Positions 51,095 to 60,705 of a stretch of 64,000 bases of DNA are shown one piece after another. The stretch is from Syngnathus acus (lineage: Eukaryota; Chordata; Actinopteri; Syngnathiformes; Syngnathidae). Both the position numbers and the translations under genes were made by a program. The stretch's first letter is position 1. The number at the start of each line of letters is the position of its first letter. The notes beneath the pieces were generated by a model. That model ran no database searches, was not told where the DNA came from, and saw nothing but the letters and a program-made list of their open reading frames with translations. The stretch is taken from assembly GCF_901709675.1 (NCBI RefSeq), contig NC_051089.1:8305476-8369475 (forward strand). Reading direction: 5' to 3'.

Positions 51095-52405
51095 TGCACA
51101 GTAAAAGCACACTTACACATATTCTCACACCTAGGATCGAACCAAGTTCTTACTGAGCAAGAGCTCGTGTCATTAACCAGTCAGCTATTTCAACCTGGCA
51201 GCCGACGGTCGTCTGCACTGGTTTGTACTAGCGATGTGCATTCCAGTTAAGTGAACTGAATCTTTAGAATCAGTCCACTCAAAATATTTGTTCAAAAGAA
51301 TCGTTCACCGAATCGTTCGCTACACTTTCTTATTTATTCATTCATTTTTTTTTTTTTTTTTTTTACCTCGTGTAGTGTACCTATTGGAGTGTCCATGAGA
51401 TGTACCTAATCACAGGCCACTTCTTTAGGGAAAAAGCTTAAGTGAAAGTGAAAAGTGCCACACCCGCCCTCACCCCCACCTCCTGATTGGCTGTTTGATC
51501 TGTGACGTCATTCGGACACTCTGTGAGGTGCACCGCCATTTTCAGGTGTACCTAATAACTGTATGCATTTTTTGTACGTGTCAAGAATGTGTATTTAACT
51601 ACTTGCTCTTTATTTTGGGGGACACCAACACATATTACACAACGTAATATTACACAACGTAAAACACAGACATATCGTCATGTAAAACAGTTAACCAAAT
51701 GTCAGATTTCTGTTTTAATGCCCAAAAAAATAAAAACAAGGAATAAAACACAAGACAAGTTTTAACAGGTTTTAATGTTTATTAAAATAATAATAATAAA
51801 AGTAAGTTTCAAACCAGCAATCTAATGTGAAATTGCAGTAGATATATTGGATAACAATATTTAGGCGTATATATGCATACACGTTATTTAAAAACTACTA
51901 TAAGTGTTATAAAATCAAGATTACCCAAAGAGAAGCATAATCTCCCCGTTGTTGCATAACGGCGCATCCCTTCATGCAATAAAGTTAGCCGTTAGCTTGG
52001 AGAAAACGCGCATAAAAGAAGTGGTGTCTCAGTGAGTGGTTCTTTCGTTCCTTGGCAAATCGTAAATCGACATTCTGGTTTACATAGTTCACGCCAGGAG
52101 ACGCAACACCGTTGATGCACGGGAAGGCAGTTCACCCATTAACTCGTTCGCGAAGGGGAAAGTCAGGATTCGTTCCCTCACTGATCCGTTCTCGCGATGA
52201 ACTGGAAATGCAAATCACTGACTCGCTCACTCACAGATCCGTTCCGTTGGTGAACGGGAAATGCAATTCACGACTCGTTCGTGAACGGGAAGTTACGTCA
52301 TTTTCTTCTTCGTTTTGTTTTACGGCGAGGTGGCACCAGCTTCAATGCGCATTACCGACACCTACTGGTTGAAAGTCATATGAACTGAAAAAAAAATCCC
52401 TTTAG
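51095..52405 (-). repeat. Right arm of the foldback element
   Basis: Reverse complement of the left arm, recognisable over nearly its whole length (for example AACAGGTTTTAATGTTTATT near 51764 against the left-arm copy near 49340). Beyond about 52405 further GAACGAATCGTTC motifs continue to about 52480 without a clear partner on the left. Confidence 0.7.
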
Positions 52406-52526
52406 GAAGTGATTCGTTCACTCTCGTTCACTGAAAGAAAAATAGTTCGTTTGAACGAATCGTTCACTCACGAACCAACACTACCATTAAACCATATACG
52501 CACCTTCCATGCAAGACAAGCGAGGC

Positions 52527-52593
52527 TTCCATAGTGTAGTGGTTATTGGGCTGGACTCTCACCCCAATGACCCGAGTTCAAATCCTAGTGGGA
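52527..52593 (+). pseudogene. tRNA-Glu(CTC)-like sequence, probably a SINE head
   Basis: It has a D-arm-like GTGTAGTGGTTAT, an anticodon region with CTC, and a T-arm GAGTTCAAATCCT. The anticodon stem TTGGG/CCCAA (52546-52550 with 52563-52567) pairs perfectly but encloses 12 nt, not 7. The acceptor pairing is imperfect. It resembles tRNA-Glu; the extra loop bases argue against a functional tRNA. It lies between the foldback element and the telomere-like array. Confidence 0.5.
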
Positions 52594-52672
52594 CCAAAAT
52601 TTTTTATCATGGAAAAAAAACACAGTTGCTCATGTGCTGCCCCATCAAACCATACACCTCCCTAAAGTTTGG

Positions 52673-53703
52673 GCCTAGGGTGAGGGTTAGAGCTAGGGCT
52701 AGGGCTGGAGTTAGGGCTAGGGTGGGGGTTAGTGTTAGGTTGAGGACTAGGGTTAGAGCTAGGATTAGTGCTAGGGTTAGGGGTTAGGGTTAGAGCTAGG
52801 GTCAGGGTTAGAGCTAGGGCTGGAGTTAGGGTTGGGGCTAGGGTGGGGGCTAGGGTTAGGACTGGGGTTAGGGCTAGGGTTAGAGTTGGGGTTAGGGGTT
52901 AGGGTTAGAGCTAGGGTTAGAGCTAGGGTTAGGGCTAGGGTTGGAGCTAGGGTTAGGGCTAGGGTGGGGGCTAGGGTTACGGTTAGGGCTGGGGTTAGGG
53001 CTAGGGTTAGGGCTAGGGTGGGGGCTAGGGTTACGGTTAGGGCTGGGGTTAGGGCTAGGGTTAGGACTAGGGTTAGGGCTAGGGTTAGGGTTAGGGTTAG
53101 GGTTAGGGCTAGGGTGGGGGCTAGGGTTACGGTTAGGGCTGGGGTTAGGGCTAGGGTTAGGACTAGGGTTAGGGTTAGGGTTAGGGGTTAGGGTTAGGGT
53201 TAGGGTTAGGGTTAGGGTTAGGGCTAGGGTGGGGGCTAGGGTTACGGTTAGGGCTGGGGTTAGGGCTAGGGTTAGGACTAGGGTTAGGGTTAGGGTTAGG
53301 GTTAGGGGTTAGGGTTAGGGTTAGGGTTAAGGTTAGGGCTAAAGTTGGGCCTAGGGTTAGGGTTACGTTTAGTGTTAGGGTTGGGGTTAGGGCTAGGGGT
53401 TAGGGCTGGTGTTAGGTCTAGGGTTAGGGGTAGGGTTAGGGGTAGGGTTAGGGCTAGAGCTAAGTTTAGGGTTGGGGCTATGGTTGGGGCTAGGGTTAGG
53501 GCTGGGGTTAGGTCTGGGGTTAGGGCTAGGGTTAGGACTAGGGTTAGGGCTGGGGTTAAGGCTACGGTTAGGGCTCGGTTTGGGGCTAGGGCTAGGGTTA
53601 ACTAGGATTGGGGCTAGGGTTAGGGTTAGGGTTTGGCCTAGGGTTAGGGCTGGGGCTAGGGTTAGGGCAAGGGTTGGGCCTAGGGTTAGGGTTGGGGTTA
53701 GTT
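52673..53703 (+). repeat. Interstitial telomere-like array (degenerate TTAGGG/CTAGGG)
   Basis: About 1.03 kb of head-to-tail GGGTTA and GGGCTA hexamers with variants (GGGTTGGGGCTA, GGGTTACGGTTA). Runs of perfect TTAGGG occur around 53080-53110 and 53170-53225. A higher-order unit of about 125 bp repeats several times (GTGGGGGCTAGGGTTACGGT near 52961, 53018, 53114 and 53229). The long Gly/Leu/Arg reading frames here are translations of the repeat. Confidence 0.93.
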
Positions 53704-53863
53704 AGTAATTAAAGTTAATCAGTAATTACTAATAAATAAATAAATAATTAATAAAACAATTATGTAGTTTATACTTGGTTTTATGCCAGTCATATCATTT
53801 TATTTCATCGTATTTATATATTTACTATAAATGTATAATTTCCGCGAAAATATTTCTGACACG

Positions 53864-53901
53864 TAACCAGTCCATGGTGCAAAAAAGGTTCGGGACCACT
53901 G
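53864..53901 (-). mobile_element. Terminus of a hAT-type non-autonomous element
   Basis: Read on the minus strand it begins CAGTGGTCCCGAACCTTTTT TGCACCATGGAC, very close to the common vertebrate hAT/Charlie end CAGTGGTCCCCAACC. No second terminus was found nearby, so it is a solo or truncated end directly beyond the telomere-like array. Confidence 0.6.
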
Positions 53902-53904
53902 ATC

Positions 53905-56230
53905 TAGACAACTCGCTTCATGATATAGTAAAAACTAAAAACAGTATTGAATTGCTCCCAAATATATTAACAAGAGGTGTGCAAATGTAGAAATGACACA
54001 TGAGCAGCTAATTAAAACATTTACGTAGCACATATTTATTCTGTATTCTGGCTTCAATCACATCCACTTCCATAAAGCTCAGTTATTTATGCAGCTATAA
54101 TAATCGCATACTTGGATAAAATAGCCAGGCTTTAAACTAACTCTGAAGCTTGTGAAGCAGAAACAATGATTAGTACATGAAATTAATAGAATCGCCAATG
54201 TGCTGTTGTGAGCGTGGGCCAAGAGGAGGCCAAAACAGAAGTCTACGTCCTGGACACTAATGCTGTGTGTCTCCCACCATAGGGTTTTCTTAATTACATT
54301 AACCAAATGCCTTCTGCGGAGTGTGTGTGTAATCTCATGGTTAACTGAACATCCCTGTAGCTGCCCCTCCCCACACACACACACATAAACACACACACAT
54401 TCCCCGTGCTTTCCTACAGTGAAATATTCATGTTGAAAGCCACTCTTCTACTTCCTCCCTGCAACATTTGAAAGTTGTTTCGGGCAATGTTACTGTTGTT
54501 TGACATCGATGCTAACTTACCAACGTGCTCCATAAGAGCGAAAGTTTCGAGGCCTGGGTTTTCCTGTGGTTAGAGGTTATAATCAAACATCATTTTGGGT
54601 ATCAATTAAAACATTTATATTAATATTGTCTTTGGTGGGCGAACTGTATTTTAACAATTTTTAAAAATATACAGTGGTTCCTCCTTTTGAATATGTACAT
54701 GCTTTGTGAGCCTTGACTGCCAAGTTGTTGATGTTTGAGTTTAAAAAGAACTGTTTGTTGAATAAAATGTACTCCACTTTTTTAGCATTTGTGCGCAATA
54801 CATATGAATTGAATCAGTATTCAAGTTATTTCTTTTCTATATCCAGTGTTGATGTTCAAACTTCATGCTACAGTGGCTTACAATTCGCATCTCACTAAGT
54901 CGCGAGTGTTTGGGCATGTTGCGAATGCTGGTCTTTCATCAGGGTACCGGAAAGGTTGCAAACATTTCAAAAGATTGCAATGTCTTTCTTGTTGCGGAAA
55001 GTAAAACTGTTTGCACCTATTGAAACTGCTGCTAAATGTCTTTGTGACCTTGGATGAACGCTGACAAAAAAGACACATTCAGGCCGTGCGCAAAACTATC
55101 ACCAACTTTTGCCGCTTGGTGAGGTACGGGCTTGCTATAAGATTAAAAATACAACTTTATGAATACAACTTCTGCCTTATTTTGGATCATGACGTAGGCC
55201 TAATATACTACTGTATTGCAATATCCTCATGGTGATGCTATTCGTGCCAACTATTTTTGAGCGGGGCGGGTAGTTCTTGGTGTTTCATAACGCATCATTT
55301 TTATACTTCAGGTGCTCACTAAGTTTAAGTTTTACAAGATTGACTGACTATGATAGTTTGAATTAAATTTTGCTTGAATATTGTGGACTTCTTCACCGCT
55401 AGATTATTTGCTAAACTCCAAATGATACAACACTGGGGACTTAACTTAAGAGGTTCCATTTTAGATTTAAAGGATGCATCTGACAACACGGGTAAAATCA
55501 CACAAGCACACACAGTTTTATATTTGTTCACATCTGACGACACACTAATTTGAATTGACCAGGCAGGACTAATTTAAATACATGAAGTATTCATTAATTG
55601 AATGAAGAGCCTAGTTAGCCTCGGGGCCCTTTTATAAACTAGGGTGTACTATTTATGCAAAACAGCAATGTGCCATGTGCTGGCTTATTATGCTAATGTC
55701 GAATGGCAAAATACATGTTTCTTCTGCCCACGACCAAGGATTAGGCATGGCAGTGTCAGCAAGTTGTTTGGAGGCTACGGACTCTGCTCTTTCTCATTAC
55801 AGCATGTTGGGATGTTGATGAGTAATGTGATTCTTCTGCGAGTAGATATGATCACACCCACTGTCCAAGCAAACATGTTCTGAGATTCACATTTCGAAAA
55901 ATGAGTTAACATTCACTGCTAATTGTGTCTAAGTGTTTATTTTAGTTCATTTAATTCAAAAACTGTATGACTTTTTCACATGTCTGATTATGACTTTAGC
56001 ACTTTGTAGCTATGCAGTCCTGGCCGTCCGTGCTCCATAATATAACGTTGAAATAAACAAGCATGCTGGTGCAGGCTTGTACACAGCAATGAATTCATAT
56101 AGCTTTAAACCAAGTTTAACACCCATACGTTATCTTTGACACACGAACGTATTTCATTTGTTTTGCGCAACCTGATGCTGAGGCTGACTGCTGAGTTTGA
56201 TAGCGGCCACATCCTTTCCGGCTGGCTCTG
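53905..56230. other. Non-coding interval upstream of rcn1
   Basis: AT-rich unique DNA with no recognisable gene, SINE or transposon apart from the hAT terminus at its left edge. A short CA-rich run occurs at 54375-54400. Confidence 0.5.
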
Positions 56231-56599
56231 CCGCTTGCAACGTGGCGCCGAAATTCCTCTCGTGCCCCTCTGACCAATGCTGTGTGTAGTTATAGAGAAG
56301 CGCCGGTGAGCCCCTCCTAAATCTACGCTCTGATTGGCTAGATTGGCGTAAACCGGAAGTCACCGCCTGGTTTTGTCCTCTCCACAAGCAAATAGGGTTG
56401 CGTCGTATACGTAAAACTTTAAGGTACGGTAACGTTACGGACCGATCTGTCCCGAGCGCGGTGTGACATATTAAAGTAGTTTAGTACAGATGTGTGGTTA
56501 GCACTGAACGGCAAAAGAAGGACCATTTTAGGAGCACTGCAGAGGAGCGAAGTTCGAGTGGCCTGCTTCCAAGCAAAAGCCTGTGATTGTTCCTGAACG
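56230..56599 (+). promoter_or_regulatory. rcn1 promoter and 5' UTR
   Basis: The segment directly upstream of the rcn1 start codon is locally CpG-rich. It carries inverted CCAAT boxes (CTGATTGGCTAGATTGGC near 56330-56347) about 260 bp before the ATG. No TATA box stands out, in keeping with a housekeeping-type promoter. The transcription start is not visible from sequence alone. Confidence 0.5.
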
Positions 56600-56820
56600 A
56601 TGGAGGTGTTCATCTTGATGTGCACGCTGCTCCTGTGGACCGCCGCGGCCCACGGGAAGCCCACCACGAGAAAAGAGCGAGTTATTCACGAAACCAACTT
56701 AAATGAGAGGACCCAAGAAGACAACAACAGCTTCCAGTACGACCACGAGGCCTTCCTGGGCAAGGAAGAGGCCAAGACGTTCGACCAGCTCACCCAGGAG
56801 GAGAGCAAAGACAGGCTCGG
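56600..56820 (+). CDS. rcn1: rcn1 coding exon 1 (signal peptide)
   Basis: The start codon at 56600 begins a hydrophobic signal peptide. An acidic N-terminal segment follows ([20 protein letters not shown]), typical of CREC proteins. The exon ends GACAGGCTCGG before donor GTAAGT. Confidence 0.96.
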
Positions 56821-59789
56821 GTAAGTCAGGATGTCTGAGCCCTTTCACACCCTCCACCGAGTGTGAGCGTGAGTGTTTGTTGTAAATCACGCACGCTCAC
56901 TCACTCCAGCTGAACAAGTATCTTGCGTGTAACTGTTCATTAATATTTACAAACAAAGCGCGAGTGCATGACAAATATGTGCAATGCATGCCAGCGAATG
57001 TGCAAACTTGATCATTGTGTTGCCGGCGTATTCCCACACACCTAATGACTTGATTTTAATTATACATCATCATTAAAGAAGCATTGTAGCCGATGACGTT
57101 CAATGGCTGCCACAAAGCAGCAACATACACGCCATGCTTTCTTCATTCAAACGCATGCAATGGGTTCTTTTGACTCTATGACGCTTCTTACGTGGCTAGA
57201 GGGGGCTCGCTGTGAGAGTGGGAGGACCCCCTGTACATCACAACGTGGCAGCTGGAGTCTAAGAATACTAGTCTTAAATTGGGCTGCTGCCCCTCCCATT
57301 CCAGCTTTTCTACCGAAGCTCAGTTTCCTCTCCTAGCATAAAATTCAGATAACTTCCGATTAAAAGTTTTGAAATCCATGTTGTGAATAATATACAGACT
57401 TTAGAGACATATCAGAGCTGCTGAATAATGTGTAGTTACTAGTATGTGTTCTCCAAATGGAACCTAGATGGAGAAAAAGCCTTTGTGTGATGGAGTTTTC
57501 AACTTTTCTTGATGTTTGCATTCTAGTAAAATAGTGGGGCGAATCGACAGCGACGCCAATGGACTCATCACCACAGATGAGCTCAAAGCGTGGATCAAGC
57601 GTGTCCAGAAGCGCTACGTTTACGAGAATGTGGCCAAGGTTTGGGCAGATTATGACCTCAACAAAGACGACAAGATATCGTGGGAGGAATACAAGCAAGC
57701 CACCTACGGATACTACCTTGGTAGGAAACACCCATCGAGGGTTCAGTCGGCAATATAATTCCTCTTATCACCTCAACATGTCATCACATTTTTGCAGTCG
57801 TGTATTTCCGTTTGTAACTTAGTAAAGTTCATGTTTGGATCTTCATGCTCTCAGCCAATCCCGAAGAGTTTGACGATACGACAGACCAGTTCAGCTTCAA
57901 AAAGATGCTTCCCCGTGACGAGAGGAGGTTCAAAACAGCCGATCTGAACGGGGACCAGGCGGCCAATAAGGAAGAGTTCACGGCCTTCCTGCATCCTGAG
58001 GAGTTTGACCACATGAAGGAGATTGTGGTGCAGGTAAGCTTTCTGTGAGCACATTGTTCCAAACAAAGAGGCACGTGCAGCCTGCAGGAGGTCCCATCAG
58101 ATGGGCTACATATTGAAATATGCAAAATTCTGATGCTTGCTCCCAAATCAAATTTTAAGTCTGCCCTTCAAATGATAGTTTGTATATTTTTGGGGGAGCG
58201 GGTCCAGAGGGACGTACTGGCTGTCCCATTTAACACTCTGTCTTTAAATATGAATTTGGCCTCGCGGAGCAGTTGCGTGGGAAATGTTTCGCAGTAAGGC
58301 ACTATGCTGCCGTGTTCATAAAAGTTGTACTACCCATTTGACGGAGTTAATTATTAAAGGCTCATTTTTATGATTTCACCAAACGGGTACTGAGCAACTG
58401 TTCAGCCTTTGGCATCTCTCCGATCGGGCTTGGGTTGAAGTTAATCAGCGGTCAGTTTGTTCCACTGACCTGCTGGAAAAGACTCCCCTGTTTTAACACC
58501 TTCTTTCACACATCACTTGACACTTGAGAGAAGGCTTGGTTACAAGCTACCATCGGTTGGTTCCTGCATCCATTCATTGGACAGTTTAGTTTCGATATAT
58601 GGCTTGACAAATGTTGTGACCTCCACCATCATTCAAGCATTAAATGATGTACGCCCTCATTTTTTTATCATTTTATGCCACATGCTTAACCTGTTTTTTT
58701 GTATTTCACTGGTGCGTTAAAATACAAGTGACCCGGCGTTTGCAAAACAAAAGAGCATTACATATAGATTTAAGACAACTACATAGCTTTGCTTTATAAA
58801 AGTCAGTTTAGCTTAATGCTAACAAACAATTCAAAATGTAAAAGACAGGCTGAGGAGTGTGTTGGTCCACATCAGCAGTGCTCCTTGTAATTGTAGCATC
58901 AGTGTGCCAGCCCAGCTGTAAAGTGACCCTCGTGTTGAGTCACACGGCCCAGGGCAACTTGTTTCTCTATTAGTCAAAGTGAAAGTTCTGGCTGCCGTTG
59001 ACCCTCCTTAGTGACATCACCTCGTTGTGCCAAATGCAGGAAACCTTGGGGGACATTGACAAGAACGACGACGGCTTCGTAGACGAAGACGAGTACGTTG
59101 GTGAGTTCAAGTAATCCGTTTCAACCAGAGCTTGTTTGCGTTGAATAATTGGAAACAAAAGTGTTCCATTACATTACATTACATTACAATTTAATTGCAA
59201 TTTTATAATTTTGCTGAAAATCGAGGACCAAATGCTGATAAATTATTTTTAGTATCGGTTGACTTGGAGGTTATATTCATAAATGCATTGTCTGCTTTCA
59301 GCTGACATGTTTGCTAACGAGGACGGCGGCCCGGAGCCAGACTGGCTCAAAACCGAGAGGGATCAGTTCTCCGACTTCAGAGACTTGAACAAAGACGGTA
59401 AAATGGACCGGGAGGAAATCCGCCAATGGATAATGCCACAAAACTACGACCATGCCCAGGCTGAGGCGCGACACCTAGTCTACGAGTCCGACCAGGACAA
59501 GGTACAACTTCTTGACAGATCATTTTATGTTTTGAAGTCATGTTGTTCCAAATGATGCTGTTTGTGAATTTCGTTTGCAATGAGTAAAATGAATGTACAG
59601 ATTTATTATGAATATCATGATAATAAATCTCATTCGTAATGATAATCATGCATCCCTAACAGGAATGATATTGTTTTTCAGGACCAGATGTTGACAAAAG
59701 AAGAAATCTTGGAGAATTGGAACATGTTTGTCGGAAGTCAAGCCACCAACTACGGAGAGGACCTCACCCGTAACCATGATGAACTTTGA
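56600..59789 (+). CDS. rcn1: Reticulocalbin-1, ER-lumen EF-hand protein (6 coding exons)
   Basis: Reticulocalbin-1 is a CREC-family calcium-binding protein of the endoplasmic reticulum lumen and secretory pathway. Coding exons: 56600-56820, 57527-57720, 57855-58033, 59040-59100, 59302-59501, 59682-59789. All introns are GT-AG; 963 nt give 320 aa. A signal peptide occupies about residues 1-19 ([19 protein letters not shown]). Six EF-hand loops are visible: D81-E92, D117-E128, D168-E179, D205-E216, D246-E257 and D282-E293, the last spanning the exon 5/6 junction. The C-terminus HDEL (317-320) is an ER retrieval signal. The length is close to human RCN1 (331 aa). Its place upstream of pax6 on the opposite strand is conserved among vertebrates. 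Confidence 0.97.
57527..57720 (+). CDS. rcn1: rcn1 coding exon 2 (EF-hands 1 and 2)
   Basis: 194 nt after acceptor TTCTAG. It encodes the loops [12 protein letters not shown] and [12 protein letters not shown] and ends ATYGYYL plus one base before donor GTAGGA. Both loops keep Asp at position 1 and Glu at position 12, so calcium binding is expected. Confidence 0.97.
57855..58033 (+). CDS. rcn1: rcn1 coding exon 3 (EF-hand 3)
   Basis: 179 nt after acceptor CTCAG, ending GTGGTGCAG before GTAAGC. It encodes [20 protein letters not shown] and the helix [10 protein letters not shown]. The loop [12 protein letters not shown] has Ala at positions 7 and 8, where position 8 is usually a hydrophobic Ile/Leu/Val. 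Confidence 0.97.
59040..59100 (+). CDS. rcn1: rcn1 coding exon 4 (EF-hand 4)
   Basis: A short 61-nt exon after AAATGCAG. It encodes [20 protein letters not shown] before donor GTGAGT. It contains a complete EF-hand loop, [12 protein letters not shown], and was too short to appear as an open reading frame of its own. Confidence 0.96.
59302..59501 (+). CDS. rcn1: rcn1 coding exon 5 (EF-hand 5)
   Basis: 200 nt after acceptor TTTCAG. It encodes [20 protein letters not shown], then [20 protein letters not shown], the loop of EF-hand 5. It ends in ESDQDK, the first half of EF-hand 6, before donor GTACAA. Confidence 0.97.
59682..59789 (+). CDS. rcn1: rcn1 last coding exon (EF-hand 6 end, HDEL)
   Basis: 108 nt after acceptor TTTTTCAG. 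It encodes [20 protein letters not shown], completing EF-hand 6, and ends with DLTRNHDEL and TGA. HDEL is the ER retrieval signal used by vertebrate reticulocalbins. Confidence 0.97.
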   Translation, partial: DQMLTKEEILENWNMFVGSQATNYGEDLTRNHDEL

Positions 59790-60450
59790 GCTTCACTTTG
59801 ACCTCTAATGTATGCGTGTTTGTGTGAGAGGTTAAATTGATATGAGAGAATCTCAAGAGACCAGCTCTCTTTGTCACAGTGTTGGTTTAAGAACCATCAC
59901 TGCAGGACTCGTTGATCAAAAAGAGTCCTACCACTAACACTAAAAGGTCAAAACGTTTCAGCAAATGTTTCTGACATTCAGGAGCAGAAAGACAACGTTC
60001 TTCCAATCGATGGTGCCTTGGCTGCCTCAGAAGTGTTCAAAGCCGAATGCGACGCTTAATGGGTAGCATTTTGATAAAAAATGTTAATGTGAAGCCGTAG
60101 TTCAAAGAACAGAACTTTATTTATTTACGTTTTAGCTTTGGCCTAGGTCTGGCAGTGTATGTTGGGGGAAAAAATGTTTTAAATGTTTTAACTGATTCTC
60201 TTTTATTACGTTAATACAGTGATGTTTAACTGTAGTGTATTTGCACGTAATATCTTTTTTTTTTTAAAAATAGCCAGTGAAATATTTGCTTTGCTTTAAG
60301 TCTATTTATTTGTCACTCCCTTGTTACGGTTGTTTCCAAACACTGCATTAACTTGAATGGCTCATTGTGTTGAGGATTGGCACGCACAATGTCTTGTTTT
60401 CCCACATTGAAAAAAATTGTCAACAAATAAAAGTGTAACCTTTAATTCTC
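59790..60450 (+). other. rcn1: rcn1 3' UTR with polyadenylation signal
   Basis: About 640 nt of AT-rich non-coding sequence from the stop codon to AATAAA at 60426-60431, followed within about 40 nt by T/G-rich sequence (CTATGTTTTGC). This is a simple vertebrate 3' UTR; nothing else was recognised in it. Confidence 0.7.
60426..60431 (+). terminator. rcn1 polyadenylation signal AATAAA
   Basis: A canonical hexamer 637 nt after the rcn1 stop codon, in sequence that then becomes T/G-rich. Confidence 0.65.
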
Positions 60451-60627
60451 CATTGACTATGTTTTGCAGGAGTTGACGACCAAGTTGTGATAATACCGTA
60501 TTGTTTCTTTTTCCTAATTACCCATAAAAATTACTGAGTGTAATTCTCAAGAGCTCTAAGATAATGCTGACTTCACATAGATGATCATTTGTTTTTGACA
60601 TTCAACTTTGGCGCTTGCACTGTACAA

Positions 60628-60705
60628 CCTACCGCCCATTTTCGAAAGCTATTGTCCACATTAGGGTCACAAGTGAGCTGGAGCCTATCCCAGATTACAA
60701 TAGGA
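60628..60705 (-). mobile_element. SINE tail fragment downstream of rcn1
   Basis: ACCGCCCATTTTCGAAAGCT followed by ATTAGGGTCACAAGTGAGCT and GGAGCCTATCCCAGATT is the reverse complement of the percomorph SINE 3' region. No tRNA head remains. Confidence 0.6.

Larger units (their letters stand above)
48720..52405. mobile_element. Composite foldback element with about 1.3-kb inverted arms
   Basis: The left arm (about 48720-50085) reappears as a diverged reverse complement at about 51095-52405. Example matches: TTCAGTTCATATGACTTCAA at 48751-48770 against TTGAAAGTCATATGAACTGAA near 52370, and GGAATGCACATCACTAGTAC near 49957 against its complement near 51225. The arms hold GAACGATTCGTTC-type motifs and tRNA-like modules; the core holds a hairpin and tandem palindromes. 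No transposase reading frame is visible, so it is non-autonomous. The family was not identified; foldback or hAT-related MITE clusters are possible. Confidence 0.75.

Noticed and set aside
52509-53705. Several Gly-Leu and Arg-Val-rich open reading frames
   Set aside because: Translations of the telomere-like hexamer array.
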